From: Streptomyces sp. G44
GTDB taxonomy: Bacteria; Actinomycetota; Actinomycetes; Streptomycetales; Streptomycetaceae
Reading direction: 5' to 3'
Length of the DNA stretch: 64,000 nucleotides
Assembly (NCBI RefSeq): GCF_016905445.1
Contig: NZ_JAFEXF010000001.1
Coordinates: 124,001 to 188,000, forward strand
The position numbers and the translations under genes are program-made. The notes beneath the pieces were generated by a model. The model saw only the letters and a program-made list of their open reading frames with translations. It searched no databases and was not told the DNA's origin. Below are positions 33,946 through 46,358 of the stretch, piece after piece. Each line of letters starts with the position of its first letter. The stretch's first letter is position 1.

Positions 33946-33995
33946 GCGAGCGCGCACCTCGCGTTCCCGGCCGGTGTCCCCTGCGAGGAGAGACG

Positions 33996-34373
33996 ATGAG
34001 CGTGGAGATCCGTGACGATCGGGCCCGGGGCGTGCTCGAAGCGGTCGACGGGGGTGAGGTCGTCGGGCACATCGCGTACTTCACGCTGGACGTGCCCGGC
34101 ACCGAGTCCGACGAGGTGCCCGGCGGCGCGGCGGAGACCGCGCTCGTGCCCGTGCACACGGAAGTGGCGTCCTCCCACGAGGGCCGGGGCGTCGCGGGAG
34201 AGCTCACCGCGGAGCTGTACGCCGTCGCCGGACGGGAGGGCGCCGCTGTGGCGCCCCTGTGCTCGTACGTCGTGCGGTGGGCCGAGCGGCACCCCGAGCA
34301 GGCCCCCGCGGCCTCCGACGCGTTGATGCGGGCCGCGCTGGACAAGGTGCGGACGGACCCGTCCGCGTGGTGA
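33996..34373 (+). CDS. Small GNAT N-acetyltransferase
   Basis: 125 residues, ATG with GAGGAG upstream. It matches the short YidJ/NATD1-type acetyltransferases: VEIRDDRARGVLEAV at the start, AYFTLDV, then HTEVASSHEGRGVAGEL, where the GRGVAG turn binds the acetyl-CoA pyrophosphate, and LCSYVVRWAERHPE near the end. The acceptor is unknown. Its stop overlaps the GTG of the racemase-like gene (GTGA), indicating coupled translation. Confidence 0.85.
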   Translation: MSVEIRDDRARGVLEAVDGGEVVGHIAYFTLDVPGTESDEVPGGAAETALVPVHTEVASSHEGRGVAGELTAELYAVAGREGAAVAPLCSYVVRWAERHPEQAPAASDALMRAALDKVRTDPSAW

Positions 34374-35059
34374 CCCTGGGGCTGCTGCATACATCGTCCG
34401 CGCATGTGCCGGTCTTCGACGGCCTGCGGGACGCCCACCATCCGGAGCTCGCCCTGCGGCACCACGTCGCGGCGTCCCTGCTGGAGCGGGCCGGGCGCCA
34501 GGGGCCGGAAGCGGTCGCTCCCGCGGTGCGGGACGCCCTGGTGAGGGCCGTGGGGGAGGGCGCGGAGGCCGTTCTGTGCACCTGCTCCACCATCGGAGCG
34601 GTCGCCGAGGCCCTCGGCGCGCGGGTGGGTGTCCCCGTCCTGCGGGTCGACCGGCCCATGGCGGCCGCGGCCGTCGCCGCCGGGTCGCGCGTCGTCGTAC
34701 TCGCCACCGTCGAGTCGACCCTGGAGCCGACCGTGGAGCTGGTCGAGGAGGAGGCGCGCGCGGCCGGGCGCGAGGTCGCGGTGCGGACCGTCATGGTCGA
34801 CGGGGCGTGGGCGCGGTTCCGGGCCGGGGACGCGCAGGGGTACGCGGAGGCGGTGGCGGCGGCGATCTCCGAGGTGCGGGACGCCGACGCGGTCGTCCTG
34901 GCGCAGGCCTCCATGGCGGGGGCGTCGGAGCTGGTCGCCGACGGTTCGGCGCCGGTCTTCGCCAGCCCCAGGGTGGGGCTCGCGGCGGCGGCCGCCGTTG
35001 CTGCGGACCGCGGCGGTGAGGCGGCGGCGGTGGCGGGGGTGAGCGGGGTGGTCCGGTGA
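34370..35059 (+). CDS. Asp/Glu/hydantoin racemase-superfamily protein
   Basis: About 229 residues from GTG at 34370 (overlapping the GNAT stop; GTG at 34367 is one codon earlier). The two-cysteine racemase fold is suggested by LCTCSTIGAVAEALG in the N-terminal half and by VVVLATVEST and DAVVLAQASMAGA in the second half; the second catalytic Cys is not obvious. Candidates include arylmalonate-decarboxylase-like or hydantoin-racemase-like activity. The substrate is not predictable. Coupling to a GNAT enzyme suggests both act on an amino acid derivative. Confidence 0.72.
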   Translation: MTLGLLHTSSAHVPVFDGLRDAHHPELALRHHVAASLLERAGRQGPEAVAPAVRDALVRAVGEGAEAVLCTCSTIGAVAEALGARVGVPVLRVDRPMAAAAVAAGSRVVVLATVESTLEPTVELVEEEARAAGREVAVRTVMVDGAWARFRAGDAQGYAEAVAAAISEVRDADAVVLAQASMAGASELVADGSAPVFASPRVGLAAAAAVAADRGGEAAAVAGVSGVVR

Positions 35060-35277
35060 CGGCGCCGATGGCGGTCCCATGACAGCGCCGATGCCGGTCC
35101 CGTGACCGTGCCGCATGTCCCCGAGGGCCCGGGTGAGGCCCCATCGGCCGCTCCCCCTGAGCCCTCCCACGCCCGCCACATCGGCCGGGCGGCCGGCGTG
35201 GAACGGTGGCAGGCTTGGGGCCGGGGGTGTCGGGTAGGCGGGGGAGAAGCCGACGAACCACTGGCTGGAGGATCGCA

Positions 35278-35466
35278 ATGACTCACCCGTTCCCTGATCC
35301 CGTACCGCCGGCGCCGACCCCGGGGCCGGACAGGCCCTTCCCGGACCCGGAGCCCGTGCCGCGGCCGGAGCCCCGGCCCGCACCGGAGCCGTCGCCGTCC
35401 CCGATCCCCACGCCGCCGGGACCCGAACCGGCACCGCCCGAGCCACAGCCGGGGCCCCTGTCCTGA
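35278..35466 (+). CDS. Small proline-rich protein (62 aa)
   Basis: ATG with a consensus GGAGG ribosome binding site seven bases upstream. The 62-residue product is almost wholly Pro, Glu, Asp, Ala and short Pro-x-Pro repeats (for example FPDPEPVPRPEP), without Cys, signal peptide or hydrophobic segment; it should be disordered. A strong palindromic terminator follows 23 bases after the stop. The isolated, well-equipped unit supports real expression. The function is unknown; acidic, proline-rich peptides of this kind could be linkers or interaction partners. Confidence 0.6.
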   Translation: MTHPFPDPVPPAPTPGPDRPFPDPEPVPRPEPRPAPEPSPSPIPTPPGPEPAPPEPQPGPLS

Positions 35467-35488
35467 CCCGACGCACACCCACGCCTTG

Positions 35489-35516
35489 AGGGGCGGGACC
35501 CGCGGGTCCCGCCCCT
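35489..35516 (+). terminator. Perfect palindrome, likely bidirectional terminator
   Basis: AGGGGCGGGACCCG and its exact complement CGGGTCCCGCCCCT abut at 35502/35503, giving a 14-bp perfect hairpin between the proline-rich gene and the esterase gene. Confidence 0.7.
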
Positions 35517-35599
35517 GTGGTATGCCGGTGGTCCTGGCGGGCGTGAGGCGACCGGCATAGCGTGCGGCTCCCGCGCCGCGTACGAAGAAGGAGCCGCCC

Positions 35600-39100
<3,501 letters not shown>

Positions 39101-39357
39101 GAGGTGCTCCTCGGCGTGCTGTGCGTCCGGTGGTCCCGGCGGGGCGAACGGTCGGCTTCCATGGTTACCACGATGCCGCGCGGATCGCCTCGCGTCGTCG
39201 TACCTGAGCAGGCAATCGGTCCTACTGCCGATGGAGTACGGACCCGCCCGCGTCCTCCGCTGGGCGTGCGCCCCCTACGGACAGCGGCGGAGACCCGGGG
39301 ACGAGCAGGGGCGACCCCGCAGCGCGCGGGCGGCGCGGGGCTTGCTGTACTGCTGTC

Positions 39358-40086
39358 GTGAACACCCCCATCGACCTGGCAGAACTCCGATCCGTCGGCG
39401 GCTTCTTCGCCCTGCGCCCGGCACCCGCGCCGAGCGGTGCCGTCCCCCTCGTGAAGGTGTACGCCCCACCGGCCGCCGCCGACCCGCTGGCCTTCCGGGT
39501 CGCGAAGGTGGCACGGCGGCTCGGCGCCCCCGAGGAGCGGATCGCGGTGTCCGTGGCACAACTGGGGCTCGCCGCCCGGCTCTGGTCCGTCGCGCTCGGC
39601 TCCGCGGCGCTGTACGGAGCGGTGCCCGACCTGGACCCCGCCCTGCTGTCCTGGGACGCCGACGGCACCTCGCCCGACGACCTGTGGCTCGACGGCACCC
39701 GCACCCTGCCCGGCGACGCCGGGACCGTACGGCAGGTCGTGCAGCACGGTCATCTCGCGCCGCTGGCCGACGCGTTGCGCACCCGGTACCGGATGTCGGC
39801 AGGTCTGCTGTGGGGCAACGCGGGCTCCGCGCTCGCCGGAGCCGCGCGGGAACTGCACGGCTGGGCGGCGCGGCAGGGGCGCGAGGACGTGGGGGAGCGG
39901 GCGCTCGCCCTGGCCTCGGAACTCTTCGACCACCCTGACCTGCGCGGCAGCGGCACCCTGGACGGCACCGCCTTCCGGCGCCGCAGCTGCTGCCTCTACT
40001 ACCGGTGCCCCGGCGGCGGCGTGTGCGGCGACTGCTGCTTCGAACGGCCGCCGCGCCGCTCTTCCCCCGGGGCCGCGTCTGGGTGA
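39358..40086 (+). CDS. (2Fe-2S)-binding protein, FhuF C-terminal type
   Basis: 242 residues, GTG start. The C-terminus carries the ferric-siderophore-reductase cluster motif: a Cys pair (RRSCCLYYRCPGGG) and later Cys residues (VCGDCCF) giving C-C-x10-C-x2-C-type ligands, about residues 207-228. The rest is an all-alpha domain with GLAARLWSVALGSAAL. In this family the protein reduces ferric siderophores or passes electrons. No siderophore genes are visible nearby. It precedes glgA by 47 bases, but that association seems accidental. Confidence 0.82.
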   Translation: MNTPIDLAELRSVGGFFALRPAPAPSGAVPLVKVYAPPAAADPLAFRVAKVARRLGAPEERIAVSVAQLGLAARLWSVALGSAALYGAVPDLDPALLSWDADGTSPDDLWLDGTRTLPGDAGTVRQVVQHGHLAPLADALRTRYRMSAGLLWGNAGSALAGAARELHGWAARQGREDVGERALALASELFDHPDLRGSGTLDGTAFRRRSCCLYYRCPGGGVCGDCCFERPPRRSSPGAASG

Positions 40087-40133
40087 CCATGAGGGGGCGC
40101 GGCCGGCATCGGGCGGACGACGGAGGGTTCTGC

Positions 40134-41303
40134 GTGCGAGTGGGACTGCTCACCCGGGAGTACCCGCCCGATGTGTACGGCGGGGCGGGCGTCCATGTCG
40201 AGTTCCTCGCCGGGGAGTTGCGTGCTCTCGTCGACCTCGACGTGCACTGCTGGGGCGAGGGCGCGTCCGACGGCCTGGTGCGTCACCGGGCCTGGCACGC
40301 GCTCGACGGCGCCAATGACGCGCTGCGCACGTTCTCCGTGGACCTGGCGATGGCCGCCGCGCTCGCCGGGCGTGAACTCGTCCACTCCCATACCTGGTAC
40401 ACGAACCTCGCGGGCCACCTCGGCAAGCTGCTGCACGGCATTCCGCACGTGATGACCGCGCACTCCCTGGAGCCCCTGCGGCCCTGGAAGGCCGAGCAAC
40501 TGGGCGGCGGCTACGCCCTGTCGAGCTGGGCCGAGCGCACGGCCGCCGAATCGGCCGACGCGCTGATCGCGGTGTCCGGCGCGATGCGCGAGGACATCCT
40601 CGCCTGCCATCCGGGCGTCGACCCGGCGAAGGTCCACGTCGTGCACAACGGCATCGACACCGGCCTGTACCGCCCCGACCCCGCCACGGACGCACTGGAG
40701 CGCCTCGGCGTCGACCCCGGGCGGCCGTACGTCCTGTTCGTCGGGCGCATCACCCGGCAGAAGGGCGTTCCCCACCTGCTGCGCGCCGCCCGGCAGTTGG
40801 ACCCGGGCGTCCAGCTGGTCCTGTGCGCGGGAGCCCCCGACACGCCGGAGACCGACGCCGAGTTCCGCGTGCTCTTCGAGGAGCTGCGCCGCGTCCGCGC
40901 GGGCGGCGTCCAATGGATCCCCGCAATGCTGCCGCGCCCCGACATCGTCCAACTCCTCACGCACGCCGCCCTGTTCGTCTGCCCTTCGGTGTACGAGCCG
41001 CTGGGCATCGTCAACCTGGAGGCGATGGCCTGCGGCACGGCGGTCGTCGCCTCGCGCGTCGGCGGCATCCCGGAGGTCGTCCAGGACGGCGTGACGGGGC
41101 TGCTCGTCCCGTACGAGCCGAAGGACCCCGACGGCTTCGAGCGCGACCTCGGCCGGGCCCTGAACGAACTGGCCACCGACCCCGGCCGGGCCGCCGCGAT
41201 GGGCGCGGCCGGACGGCGGCGCGCCGTCGGACGGTTCGGCTGGGACGCGGTCGCCCGGCGCACGGTCCAGGTGTACGAGGAGAGCCTGCACGCCGACAGA
41301 TAG
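40134..41303 (+). CDS. glgA: Glycogen synthase (GT4/GT5-type)
   Basis: Adds glucose (or builds maltose-1-phosphate) from ADP-glucose. GTG at 40134 has GGAGGG six bases before it; 389 residues. Motifs: LLTREYPPDVYGGAGVHVE at the N-terminus (acceptor domain, donor loop), HSHTWYTNLAG, LFVGRITRQKGVPHL at the domain junction and the C-terminal E-x7-E type YEPLGIVNLEAMACGT. The length and the REYPP motif fit the actinobacterial GlgA/GlgM type that makes maltose-1-phosphate for the GlgE pathway. glgC follows 33 bases later. Confidence 0.93.
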   Translation: MRVGLLTREYPPDVYGGAGVHVEFLAGELRALVDLDVHCWGEGASDGLVRHRAWHALDGANDALRTFSVDLAMAAALAGRELVHSHTWYTNLAGHLGKLLHGIPHVMTAHSLEPLRPWKAEQLGGGYALSSWAERTAAESADALIAVSGAMREDILACHPGVDPAKVHVVHNGIDTGLYRPDPATDALERLGVDPGRPYVLFVGRITRQKGVPHLLRAARQLDPGVQLVLCAGAPDTPETDAEFRVLFEELRRVRAGGVQWIPAMLPRPDIVQLLTHAALFVCPSVYEPLGIVNLEAMACGTAVVASRVGGIPEVVQDGVTGLLVPYEPKDPDGFERDLGRALNELATDPGRAAAMGAAGRRRAVGRFGWDAVARRTVQVYEESLHADR

Positions 41304-41336
41304 CCGGCCGGCATGGCCGGCAGGTAGGAGGCTGGG

Positions 41337-42554
41337 ATGCGCGGTGGACCTTCGGTGCTCGGAATCGTGCTGGCCGGCGGGGAAGGGAAGCGGCTGATGC
41401 CGCTCACCGCCGACCGGGCCAAACCAGCGGTCACGTTCGGCGGGACGTACCGCCTCGTGGACTTCGTCCTGTCCAACCTCGTCAACGGCGACATCCTGCG
41501 CGTCTGCGTCCTGACGCAGTACAAGTCCCATTCCCTGGACCGGCACGTGACGACGACCTGGCGGATGTCGAGCCTGCTCGGCAACTACGTCACGCCCGTG
41601 CCCGCGCAGCAGCGCCTCGGCCCGCGGTGGTTCTCGGGCAGCGCCGACGCGATCCTCCAGTCGCTCAACCTCGTCCACGACGAACAGCCCGACTACATCG
41701 CGGTGTTCGGCGCCGACCACGTCTACCGCATGGACCCGCGGCAGATGCTCCAGCAGCACATCGACAACGGCGCCGCCGTGACCGTCGCCGGGATCAGAGT
41801 GCCGCGCGCCGAGGCCTCGTCGTTCGGCGTCATCACACCCGCGCGGGACGGCACGCGGGTCGAGGGCTTCCTGGAGAAGCCCGCCGATCCGCCGGGTCTG
41901 CCGGGCGCCCCGGACCAGGTCTTCGCCTCGATGGGCAACTACCTCTTCACGACGAAAACACTCGTCGACGCCCTCCAGCAGGACGCCGAGGACGCGGAGT
42001 CGGCGCACGACATGGGCGGCTCGATCCTGCCCATGCTGACCGAGCGCGGGCTGGCCCAGGTGTACGACTTCGACGGCAACCACGTGCCCGGCGAGACCCC
42101 GCGCGACCACGGCTACTGGCGTGACGTCGGCACCCTGGACTCGTACTACGAGGCCCACATGGACCTGATCTCCGACCAGCCGGTCTTCAACCTGGACAAC
42201 CGGCGCTGGCCGATCTACACGCACTCCGGCGGACTGCCGCCCGCCAAGTTCTGCGCGGGCGGCATCGCGGGCGAGTCGATCGTGAGCCCCGGCTGCGTCA
42301 TCCGCGGCCAGGTCACCCGATCCGTCCTCTCACCCGGTGTGACCATCGAGGAGGGGGCGGTCGTCCAGGGCTCGGTGCTGCACGACAACGTACGGGTGGG
42401 AAGGGGCGCGGTGGTGCGCGGCGCCGTCCTCGACAAGAACGTCGACGTCCCGCCCGGCGCGACCGTCGGGGTGAACCCGGAGAGGGACGAGGAGCTGTAC
42501 ACGGTCTCGCAAGGCGGGGTGATCGCGCTGGGGAAGGGGCAGCGGGTCGAGTGA
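41337..42554 (+). CDS. glgC: Glucose-1-phosphate adenylyltransferase
   Basis: Makes ADP-glucose from ATP and glucose-1-phosphate. 405 residues, ATG after GTAGGAGG. Visible are the nucleotidyltransferase loop [20 protein letters not shown], the [10 protein letters not shown] substrate region, the [10 protein letters not shown] metal-binding Asp, and a C-terminal left-handed beta-helix with hexapeptide-like repeats ([19 protein letters not shown] in part). Forms an operon with glgA and supplies its donor. Confidence 0.95.
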   Translation: MRGGPSVLGIVLAGGEGKRLMPLTADRAKPAVTFGGTYRLVDFVLSNLVNGDILRVCVLTQYKSHSLDRHVTTTWRMSSLLGNYVTPVPAQQRLGPRWFSGSADAILQSLNLVHDEQPDYIAVFGADHVYRMDPRQMLQQHIDNGAAVTVAGIRVPRAEASSFGVITPARDGTRVEGFLEKPADPPGLPGAPDQVFASMGNYLFTTKTLVDALQQDAEDAESAHDMGGSILPMLTERGLAQVYDFDGNHVPGETPRDHGYWRDVGTLDSYYEAHMDLISDQPVFNLDNRRWPIYTHSGGLPPAKFCAGGIAGESIVSPGCVIRGQVTRSVLSPGVTIEEGAVVQGSVLHDNVRVGRGAVVRGAVLDKNVDVPPGATVGVNPERDEELYTVSQGGVIALGKGQRVE

Positions 42555-42727
42555 GCACGTCATGACCGTGGACGGTCGCGCGGAACACGAGATCAAGGCC
42601 TCGGGGCGGTGTGGGCAAGGTCACGGGTTTGGTGACGGGGCCCGGAGCTACGTAAAGTTCGGCTTTTGAGAGCTTCCGCGGACGACCGGACGGGCCGCGG
42701 CACGAGTGACACGAGGACACAGCGGCG

Positions 42728-44206
42728 ATGACGGTGACAGACGAAAGCCATGAGGGGACCGTCGCATACGGCCCCGGCATCGACCCGGACCGTCTCGCCG
42801 TCTGCCTCAGCGTGCTCGACGAGCTGGACAAGCTGGACGTGGACCACCCCGACGCGATCGCGGTGCGCCGTGCCACGGCCGGGATCTACCGCACGGTGAA
42901 GCAGCGCCGCCGCCAGGAGCGCCGCGCCGCCAAGACCGCCCACGACCGCGCGGTCACCGAGGCCACCGCCACCGGCTCCGCCGACCGCATCGACGACGAG
43001 ACGGCGGGCGTGCTGCCCTCCTCCTCGGTGCAGGGCGAGATCGCGGGGATACTCCAGCGCCCGCGCTCGTGCTACACCTGCAAGACGCGGTACGTCGAGG
43101 TCGACGCGTTCTACCACCAGCTCTGCCCGGCCTGTGCCGCCGAGAACCGCGCCCGCCGCGACGCCCGCACCGACCTGACCGGCAAGCGCGCCCTGCTCAC
43201 CGGCGGCCGCGCCAAGATCGGCATGTACATCGCGCTGCGGCTGCTGCGTGACGGCGCGCACACCACGATCACCACGCGCTTCCCGAGCGACGCGATCCGC
43301 CGTTTCAAGGCCATGCCCGACAGCGACGAGTGGATCCACCGGCTGAAGATCGTCGGCATCGACCTGCGCGACCCGGCCCAGGTCGTCGCCCTCGCCGAGT
43401 CGGTCGCCGCCGAGGGCCCCCTCGACGTACTGATCAACAACGCCGCGCAGACCGTACGCCGCTCCCCGCAGGCCTACAGCGAGCTGGTCGCCGCCGAGTC
43501 CGCCCCGCTGCCCGCCGGTGAGCTGCCCGCCTCCGAGGTGATCGGCACGTTCGGTTCCGGCGCCGTGGCCGCGCTGCCGGTCGCCGGGGGCGGCGCGCTG
43601 ACCGCCGACGACGTGACCGGGCTCGCCCTGGTGACGGGGTCTGCCTCGCTGGAGCGCATCGCGGCCGGCACGGCGATCGACGCGGGCGGTCTGGTGCCCG
43701 ACCTGCACGACAGCAACAGCTGGGTCCAGACCGTCGAGGAGGTCGGCCCGATCGAGCTGCTCGAAGTCCAGCTGTGCAACTCGACGGCGCCGTTCATCCT
43801 CATCAGCCACCTGCGCTCCGCGATGGCGGCCGCCGCCGCGGCGCACGAGGACGGCCGCGCGTACGTCGTGAACGTCTCCGCCATGGAGGGCGTCTTCGGC
43901 CGCGGCTACAAGGGCGCGGGCCACCCGCACACCAACATGGCGAAGGCCGCCCTCAACATGCTGACCCGCACCAGCGCGCAGGAGATGTTCGAGAAGGACC
44001 GCATCCTGATGACCGCGGTCGACACGGGCTGGATCACCGACGAACGCCCCCACCCCGACAAGATGCGCCTGGCCGAGGAGGGCTTCCACGCCCCCCTGGA
44101 CCTCGTCGACGGCGCGGCGCGCGTCTACGACCCGATCGTGCGCGGCCAGGCCGGCGAGGATCTGTTCGGCGTCTTCCTGAAGGACTACGCGCCCGGCAAG
44201 TGGTAG
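42728..44206 (+). CDS. SDR-like oxidoreductase with embedded zinc ribbon and altered catalytic Tyr
   Basis: 492 residues. The N-terminal ~110 are helical and charged; then comes a CxxC...CxxC zinc ribbon (Cys115, 118, 133, 136 in SCYTCKT and QLCPACAAEN). A Rossmann fold starts at residue ~152 with TGGRAKIGMYIAL, and NNAAQTVRRSP is the usual NNAG-type motif. At the catalytic site the YxxxK pattern reads TNMAK, so Thr stands in for Tyr while the Lys is kept. A ~100-residue insertion lies between the NNA motif and that site. The function is unknown; a zinc-dependent nucleic-acid- or protein-binding role with altered dehydrogenase chemistry is possible. Confidence 0.78.
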   Translation: MTVTDESHEGTVAYGPGIDPDRLAVCLSVLDELDKLDVDHPDAIAVRRATAGIYRTVKQRRRQERRAAKTAHDRAVTEATATGSADRIDDETAGVLPSSSVQGEIAGILQRPRSCYTCKTRYVEVDAFYHQLCPACAAENRARRDARTDLTGKRALLTGGRAKIGMYIALRLLRDGAHTTITTRFPSDAIRRFKAMPDSDEWIHRLKIVGIDLRDPAQVVALAESVAAEGPLDVLINNAAQTVRRSPQAYSELVAAESAPLPAGELPASEVIGTFGSGAVAALPVAGGGALTADDVTGLALVTGSASLERIAAGTAIDAGGLVPDLHDSNSWVQTVEEVGPIELLEVQLCNSTAPFILISHLRSAMAAAAAAHEDGRAYVVNVSAMEGVFGRGYKGAGHPHTNMAKAALNMLTRTSAQEMFEKDRILMTAVDTGWITDERPHPDKMRLAEEGFHAPLDLVDGAARVYDPIVRGQAGEDLFGVFLKDYAPGKW

Positions 44207-44486
44207 GCGCGGCGGTCGCCACGGGGCTGCGGGCGGTCCGAGGGCGTCATCCCCTGCCCGTCCCGGTGTCCTCGTCCGGAATTTACCCAGTTTTGTTATT
44301 CCATCGAGCGCGGGCGCGCTCATTTGGTTAACCTGGGGTGAGCGGGTGGCCACGAGAGATCCACGAACGTCTCTCGGTCACCCCGGGGACAGGCCGGCGA
44401 CCACGGCCGCGGTCCCGCCAGATACCGGCGCCACCGCGACCGAACTGCCCCTGTCCTTCCGTTACGCGACACCGAAGGAGTGCGCG

Positions 44487-44660
44487 GTGACACCAGAATT
44501 GACGAAGCACGAGAAGCGACCGGCCGAGCGCGGCGGCGAGCGGGCCGGCAGGCCCCCCAAGCTCCGCAACCTGGAGGCGTGGGCCAAGGCGGCCCCCATC
44601 CGCCTGGCGGGCTACGAGGACGACCTCGCCGAGCCGCACATCCTCCCGGGCGTCGACTGA
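44487..44660 (+). CDS. Small protein of unknown function (57 aa)
   Basis: GTG at 44487 sits six bases after GAAGGAG. The N-terminal half is basic and disordered (KHEKRPAERGGERAGRPPK); the C-terminal half has a conserved look (LEAWAKAAPIRLAGYEDD, then HILPGVD). The frame is open further upstream (GTG at 44346) but that start lacks a ribosome binding site. A 17-bp hairpin terminator follows 23 bases after the stop, so it is a complete monocistronic unit. No modifying enzyme is next to it, so a RiPP precursor is only a remote possibility. Confidence 0.55.
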   Translation: MTPELTKHEKRPAERGGERAGRPPKLRNLEAWAKAAPIRLAGYEDDLAEPHILPGVD

Positions 44661-44683
44661 CAGGTACCGCCGGTCGCCCGCTT

Positions 44684-44725
44684 CGCACCTGTGCCCCCCG
44701 CCCCGCGACGGGGGGCACAGGTGCG
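44684..44725 (+). terminator. Strong hairpin terminator between convergent genes
   Basis: CGCACCTGTGCCCCCCG (44684-44700) pairs perfectly with 44709-44725 across an eight-base loop; a 17-bp stem serving the 57-aa gene and the convergent MerR gene. Confidence 0.85.
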
Positions 44726-44812
44726 TCCGCCGCGGCGCGGACGACCGTCCCCTCCACGGCCGTCCGCCCCCCCTCGCCATCTCACGCAAGTACCCCTGCG
44801 GGCACGGGTGAT

Positions 44813-45211
44813 TCACGCACAGGACACCTCGGCGCGAGACGAGCCGGATGCACGGGATGCACGGGATACGCGTGACGAGGCGTCGAGGAGGCCGCGGAGC
44901 GACGTGCGGGCCTGACACAGGTCGGCAATGCGGGTGTCCAGTTCGGACAGGTGTGTCCGGAGGTGTTCCAGGACGCAGGTGTCGAGCTCCGGTCCGTCGC
45001 CGCGGAAGCACGGCATGAGGTCGCGGATGATCCGGGTGGGGAGCCCCGCGGCCAGCAGCGTCCGGATCCGCGTGACCGTCGTCAACGCGCCCTCGTCGTA
45101 GTGCCGGTGGCCGCCGCCCGTCCGGGACGGGACGAGCAGACCCTGTTCCTCGTAGTAACGCAGCAGGCGCACGCTCACACCTGTCGCGCGGGCCAGTTCG
45201 CCGATCTTCAT
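44813..45211 (-). CDS. MerR-family transcriptional regulator
   Basis: 132 residues from ATG at 45211. The N-terminal winged helix is textbook MerR: MKIGELARATGVSVRLLRYY, EEQGLLVPSRTGGGHRHY. It is followed by a dimerisation coiled coil (ELDTRIADLCQARTSLRGLL). The C-terminal tail is short, with two Cys in total, so the ligand is unclear; it is probably an organic compound. It is divergent from the monooxygenase gene and a perfect dyad lies in the shared promoter, so it presumably regulates both. Confidence 0.9.
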   Translation of the reverse strand: MKIGELARATGVSVRLLRYYEEQGLLVPSRTGGGHRHYDEGALTTVTRIRTLLAAGLPTRIIRDLMPCFRGDGPELDTCVLEHLRTHLSELDTRIADLCQARTSLRGLLDASSRVSRASRASGSSRAEVSCA

Positions 45212-45236
45212 GTGGCACACCTCACGCGTCATCGAC

Positions 45237-45268
45237 TTGAACCTCACATGGATGTGAGATCGTAGCGT
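45237..45268 (+). promoter_or_regulatory. MerR-type operator/promoter of the monooxygenase gene
   Basis: TTGAAC (45237-45242) and TAGCGT (45263-45268) are 20 bases apart, the stretched spacing MerR activators correct. Between them lies a perfect dyad CTCACAT-GG-ATGTGAG (45243-45258). The ATG at 45276 follows the -10 box by only seven bases, so the transcript is probably leaderless. Confidence 0.7.
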
Positions 45269-45275
45269 CGCCCTC

Positions 45276-45683
45276 ATGACGACGACACAAGCACCCGTCT
45301 CCCTCTACGGCTTCCTGCGCCCCCGGCCCGAACGGGCCGACGAGGTCCGGCAGTTCCTCGCCTCCCTCGTGGAGCCCACCCGGCGGGAGGAGGGCAACCT
45401 GGAGTACCACCTGCACGCGCAGGACGACGGCCGGCTCTTCCTGTACGAGGTCTGGCGCTCCCAGGCAGACCTGGACCGGCACAACGCCACACCACCGCTG
45501 CGCCACTTCCTCGACCATCTGCTGGACTTCCTCGAAGAAGCCCCTGACGGCTACTTCGACACCATGATCAGCCCGTACCCGGGTGGGACGGGTGCGTCGG
45601 ACGAGCCGTTGGCCGACTCGGAGAAAACCGGTGGAACGGCGTCGCTGAACCCCAGTACCGTGCTGCCGGACCGAGTCGCCTGA
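45276..45683 (+). CDS. Antibiotic biosynthesis monooxygenase (ABM) domain protein
   Basis: 135 residues with one ABM ferredoxin-like domain: LYGFLRPRPERADEVRQFL, EGNLEYHLHAQDD, LFLYEVWRSQADLDRHN and HFLDHLLDFL. Such small cofactor-free oxygenases act on quinones or stress metabolites. The C-terminal ~30 residues are a disordered tail. No Shine-Dalgarno precedes the ATG, which agrees with the leaderless transcript predicted from the MerR-type promoter. Probably an effector of the MerR regulator encoded divergently. Confidence 0.87.
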   Translation: MTTTQAPVSLYGFLRPRPERADEVRQFLASLVEPTRREEGNLEYHLHAQDDGRLFLYEVWRSQADLDRHNATPPLRHFLDHLLDFLEEAPDGYFDTMISPYPGGTGASDEPLADSEKTGGTASLNPSTVLPDRVA

Positions 45684-45800
45684 CCAAGGACGTGCCGTTG
45701 TACACCCTGTGAGACACCCCGAGAGCTGATTCCAGCGCGTCGCGCCTCCGCGCCGCGCTGCCCTTTGCTGCGGACTTCTCACAGAAACCGGTGTACTTCT

Positions 45801-46349
45801 GTGCTCGAAAACTGGGTGGTCATGCCCACCTGCCTGCCTCTCGTTCTCCGCCGCTGCCACACGTGCGCGTCGGAACGCTTCCGGGCCGACGGCAAATTCC
45901 GCGTCAACGCCAACCACAAGCGGATCGACGCCTGGCTCCTCGTCCTCTGCACCGCTTGCGGGGCCACGGCGAAGCTCACGGTCCTGGAGCGGGTGAACGT
46001 GCGCTCCGTACGGCCCGAGCTGCTGGACCGGATGCACGACAACGACCCCGCTCTCGCGGCCGAGTTGCTCCAGGACCCGGTCGTGCGGCGCCGTAACCAC
46101 GTCGCTCTCGACTGGCACGACGCCTGGCGGCTCGACACCGGCGGAACGCCTCACCTCGACCACGAGGTGAGCGACATATCGGTCCGCTTCGCGGCGCCGA
46201 TCCCCGTCCGGCCGGTACGGCTGATCGCCGAGGGCCGCGGTCTGTCACGGGCCGGGGTCGAGAGGCTGATCGCGGAGGGGAAGCTCGTCTCGGCGGCCCG
46301 GCTGAGCGGCAAACTCTCCGGCGACTTCACCTTCCTGCTCAAACGCTGA
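45801..46349 (+). CDS. DUF1062 family protein
   Basis: 182 residues from GTG at 45801. A zinc-ribbon-like pair sits at RRCHTCASERFR and LCTACGATAKL (CxxC...CxxC, about residues 19-53), followed by a helical domain and a C-terminal S4-like segment (RLIAEGRGLSRAGVERLIAEG). This is the layout I know as DUF1062, whose function is unknown; the S4-like part suggests RNA contact. A hairpin terminator follows ten bases after the stop. Confidence 0.75.
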   Translation: MLENWVVMPTCLPLVLRRCHTCASERFRADGKFRVNANHKRIDAWLLVLCTACGATAKLTVLERVNVRSVRPELLDRMHDNDPALAAELLQDPVVRRRNHVALDWHDAWRLDTGGTPHLDHEVSDISVRFAAPIPVRPVRLIAEGRGLSRAGVERLIAEGKLVSAARLSGKLSGDFTFLLKR

Positions 46350-46358
46350 GCCCGGCCC

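Noticed and set aside
44346-44486. Longer version of the 57-aa gene starting at GTG 44346
   Set aside because: No ribosome binding site at 44346, low-complexity extension, and an ideal GAAGGAG before GTG 44487.
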